DNA of 42,725 nucleotides from Lachnospiraceae bacterium (GTDB lineage Bacteria > Bacillota > Clostridia > Lachnospirales > Lachnospiraceae): NCBI GenBank assembly GCA_009774145.1, contig VSND01000035.1, forward strand, positions 1 through 42,725, written 5' to 3'. This document shows positions 42,194 to 42,725 of this stretch, piece after piece (within the stretch, counting starts at the first letter, position 1; each line of letters begins with the position of its first letter). The notes under the pieces were generated by a model. It did not search any database. It had not been told where the DNA came from and saw only the letters and a list, made by a program, of their open reading frames with translations. The translations under genes and the position numbers were made by a program.

Positions 42194-42725
42194 TCAAGTG
42201 CTTTTTTTAGTTATTGACGCAAACCCTTGTTAGTGCGGCGGGAAACGGGGCGCAAAACGCGCCTGTGGACGCTTAGAAGCCGTTTTCGCGGGTGGGTAGT
42301 ATAAAACCCTTACCCGGTGGGTTTTCGTGTCTGAAACGCCTTGAAAATCAAGCCTTTTCAAGCCCTATTGCGTAACATTCCATTCTGTTCTCTGGAAGAG
42401 GTCGGGGGCGCGGGGGCAGAGCCACCGCATAACCTACCGCTCGCCGCCGAAGTAGTGCAGACGGTTTTGCCGTTAGAATGAAGCGGACGAAAGCGGGGGC
42501 AGGATTTTTTTATCCTGTTCCCCGTTTTCGGCGGCGAAATGGCAACGGCAAAAATCCAGACGGTCAAGGGTTTAAGAGTGGAGATTTTTTCGCGCACTTT
42601 GCGAAAAAATACTACTCGCCCCTTGACGGTCTGGATAGTCGGAACGGAACACACGGTAAACGCATGATTTTATGTCTATGCGTCGCTGAAAAAAACGGAT
42701 ATATTATATATTAGTAACTGACAAT
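42194..42725. other. Hairpin-rich non-coding part of the element
   Basis: No convincing gene in these 532 nt. Several perfect stems are present: AAAACCC/GGGTTTT (42303-42325), CTTGAAAA/TTTTCAAG (42340-42362) and a CAGGAT/ATCCTG stem flanked by G and C runs (about 42494-42524). The nested long hairpin at 42556-42634 is listed separately. It resembles regulatory or transfer-origin-type DNA of conjugative elements, but no oriT nick site can be named. Confidence 0.55.
42556..42634. repeat. Long nested hairpin
   Basis: Outer arms CCAGACGGTCAAGGG (42556-42570) and CCCTTGACGGTCTGG (42620-42634) pair at 14 of 15 positions. Inner arms ATTTTTTCGC (42584-42593) and GCGAAAAAAT (42601-42610) pair perfectly. 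Confidence 0.75.

Larger units (their letters stand above)
40700..42725. mobile_element. Remnant of an integrated conjugative element with a nested recombinase element
   Basis: Order from the htpG side: repeats and terminator, tyrosine integrase tail, truncated serine recombinase, coupling-protein fragment, hairpin-rich DNA continuing past the window. All genes are broken. The arrangement suggests that a serine-recombinase element first entered the coupling-protein gene of a Tn916/Tn1549-type element, and a deletion then joined the recombinase to the integrase end. The right boundary is outside the window. Confidence 0.75.

Noticed and set aside
42358..42654. 98-residue minus-strand open frame MCSVPTIQTVKG...
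   Set aside because: It runs through the nested hairpins, has no recognisable domain and lacks a good ribosome-binding site; probably spurious.
1..42725. CRISPR arrays, tRNA, rRNA or T-box/riboswitch elements
   Set aside because: No regularly spaced repeats, no tRNA-like cloverleaf or T-box sequence (TGGNACC), and no rRNA segments were seen on either strand by eye.

Overview
The window looks like a chromosome segment of an anaerobic, probably spore-forming Lachnospiraceae-type Clostridia (inference). The support is protein character throughout, rubrerythrin, a GerMN lipoprotein, a perfect CIRCE element, a YesM/YesN-type two-component system, a Tn916/Tn1549-type element remnant and strong GGAGG ribosome-binding sites. 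Nearly all genes lie on the minus strand; the exceptions are argG, a small membrane protein and a DUF5721-like gene.

1-8,060: a nucleoside uptake and catabolism region. In transcription order it holds a glycyl radical enzyme of the YjjI type with its own promoter and terminator. Then comes an operon of uridine phosphorylase, cytidine deaminase, phosphopentomutase, a Crp/Fnr-family regulator, a BMP-type nucleoside-binding lipoprotein, the YjjW-type radical-SAM activase and a nucleoside ABC ATPase that runs off the left edge. The two promoters share a 12-bp near-palindrome centred about -41.5 and the same extended -10. The poorly understood YjjI/YjjW pair therefore appears to belong to one regulon with nucleoside salvage.

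8,116-13,990: one tight operon of a ComEA-like lipoprotein, a WalR/PhoB-type response regulator, its histidine kinase, a GerMN lipoprotein and ComEC. 13,999-15,938: a DMT/YdcZ transporter and an orphan family-1 solute-binding protein.

15,968-24,505: arginine biosynthesis. argC, a GNAT, a hypothetical gene, argJ, a truncated MreB-like protein, rubrerythrin, argB and argD lie on the minus strand, with argG divergent. The argC/argG gap contains ARG-box-like operators.

24,525-34,368: an arabinoside-use operon with a GH51 arabinofuranosidase, a ribose-type ABC importer (ATPase, permease, binding protein, permease) and a YesN/YesM regulatory pair with its own internal promoter.

34,369-40,631: a small membrane protein, a DegV protein, an M18 aminopeptidase, a 240-bp MITE-like element with 9-bp terminal inverted repeats and an 8-bp target duplication, a DUF5721-like gene, and htpG with an upstream CIRCE operator. 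A second, degenerate piece of the same repeat family lies near 34,568.

40,700-42,725: a decayed integrative element beside htpG. It has the catalytic tail of a tyrosine integrase joined to the N-terminal two thirds of a large serine recombinase, then a fragment of a VirD4/TraG-type coupling protein, then hairpin-rich non-coding DNA.
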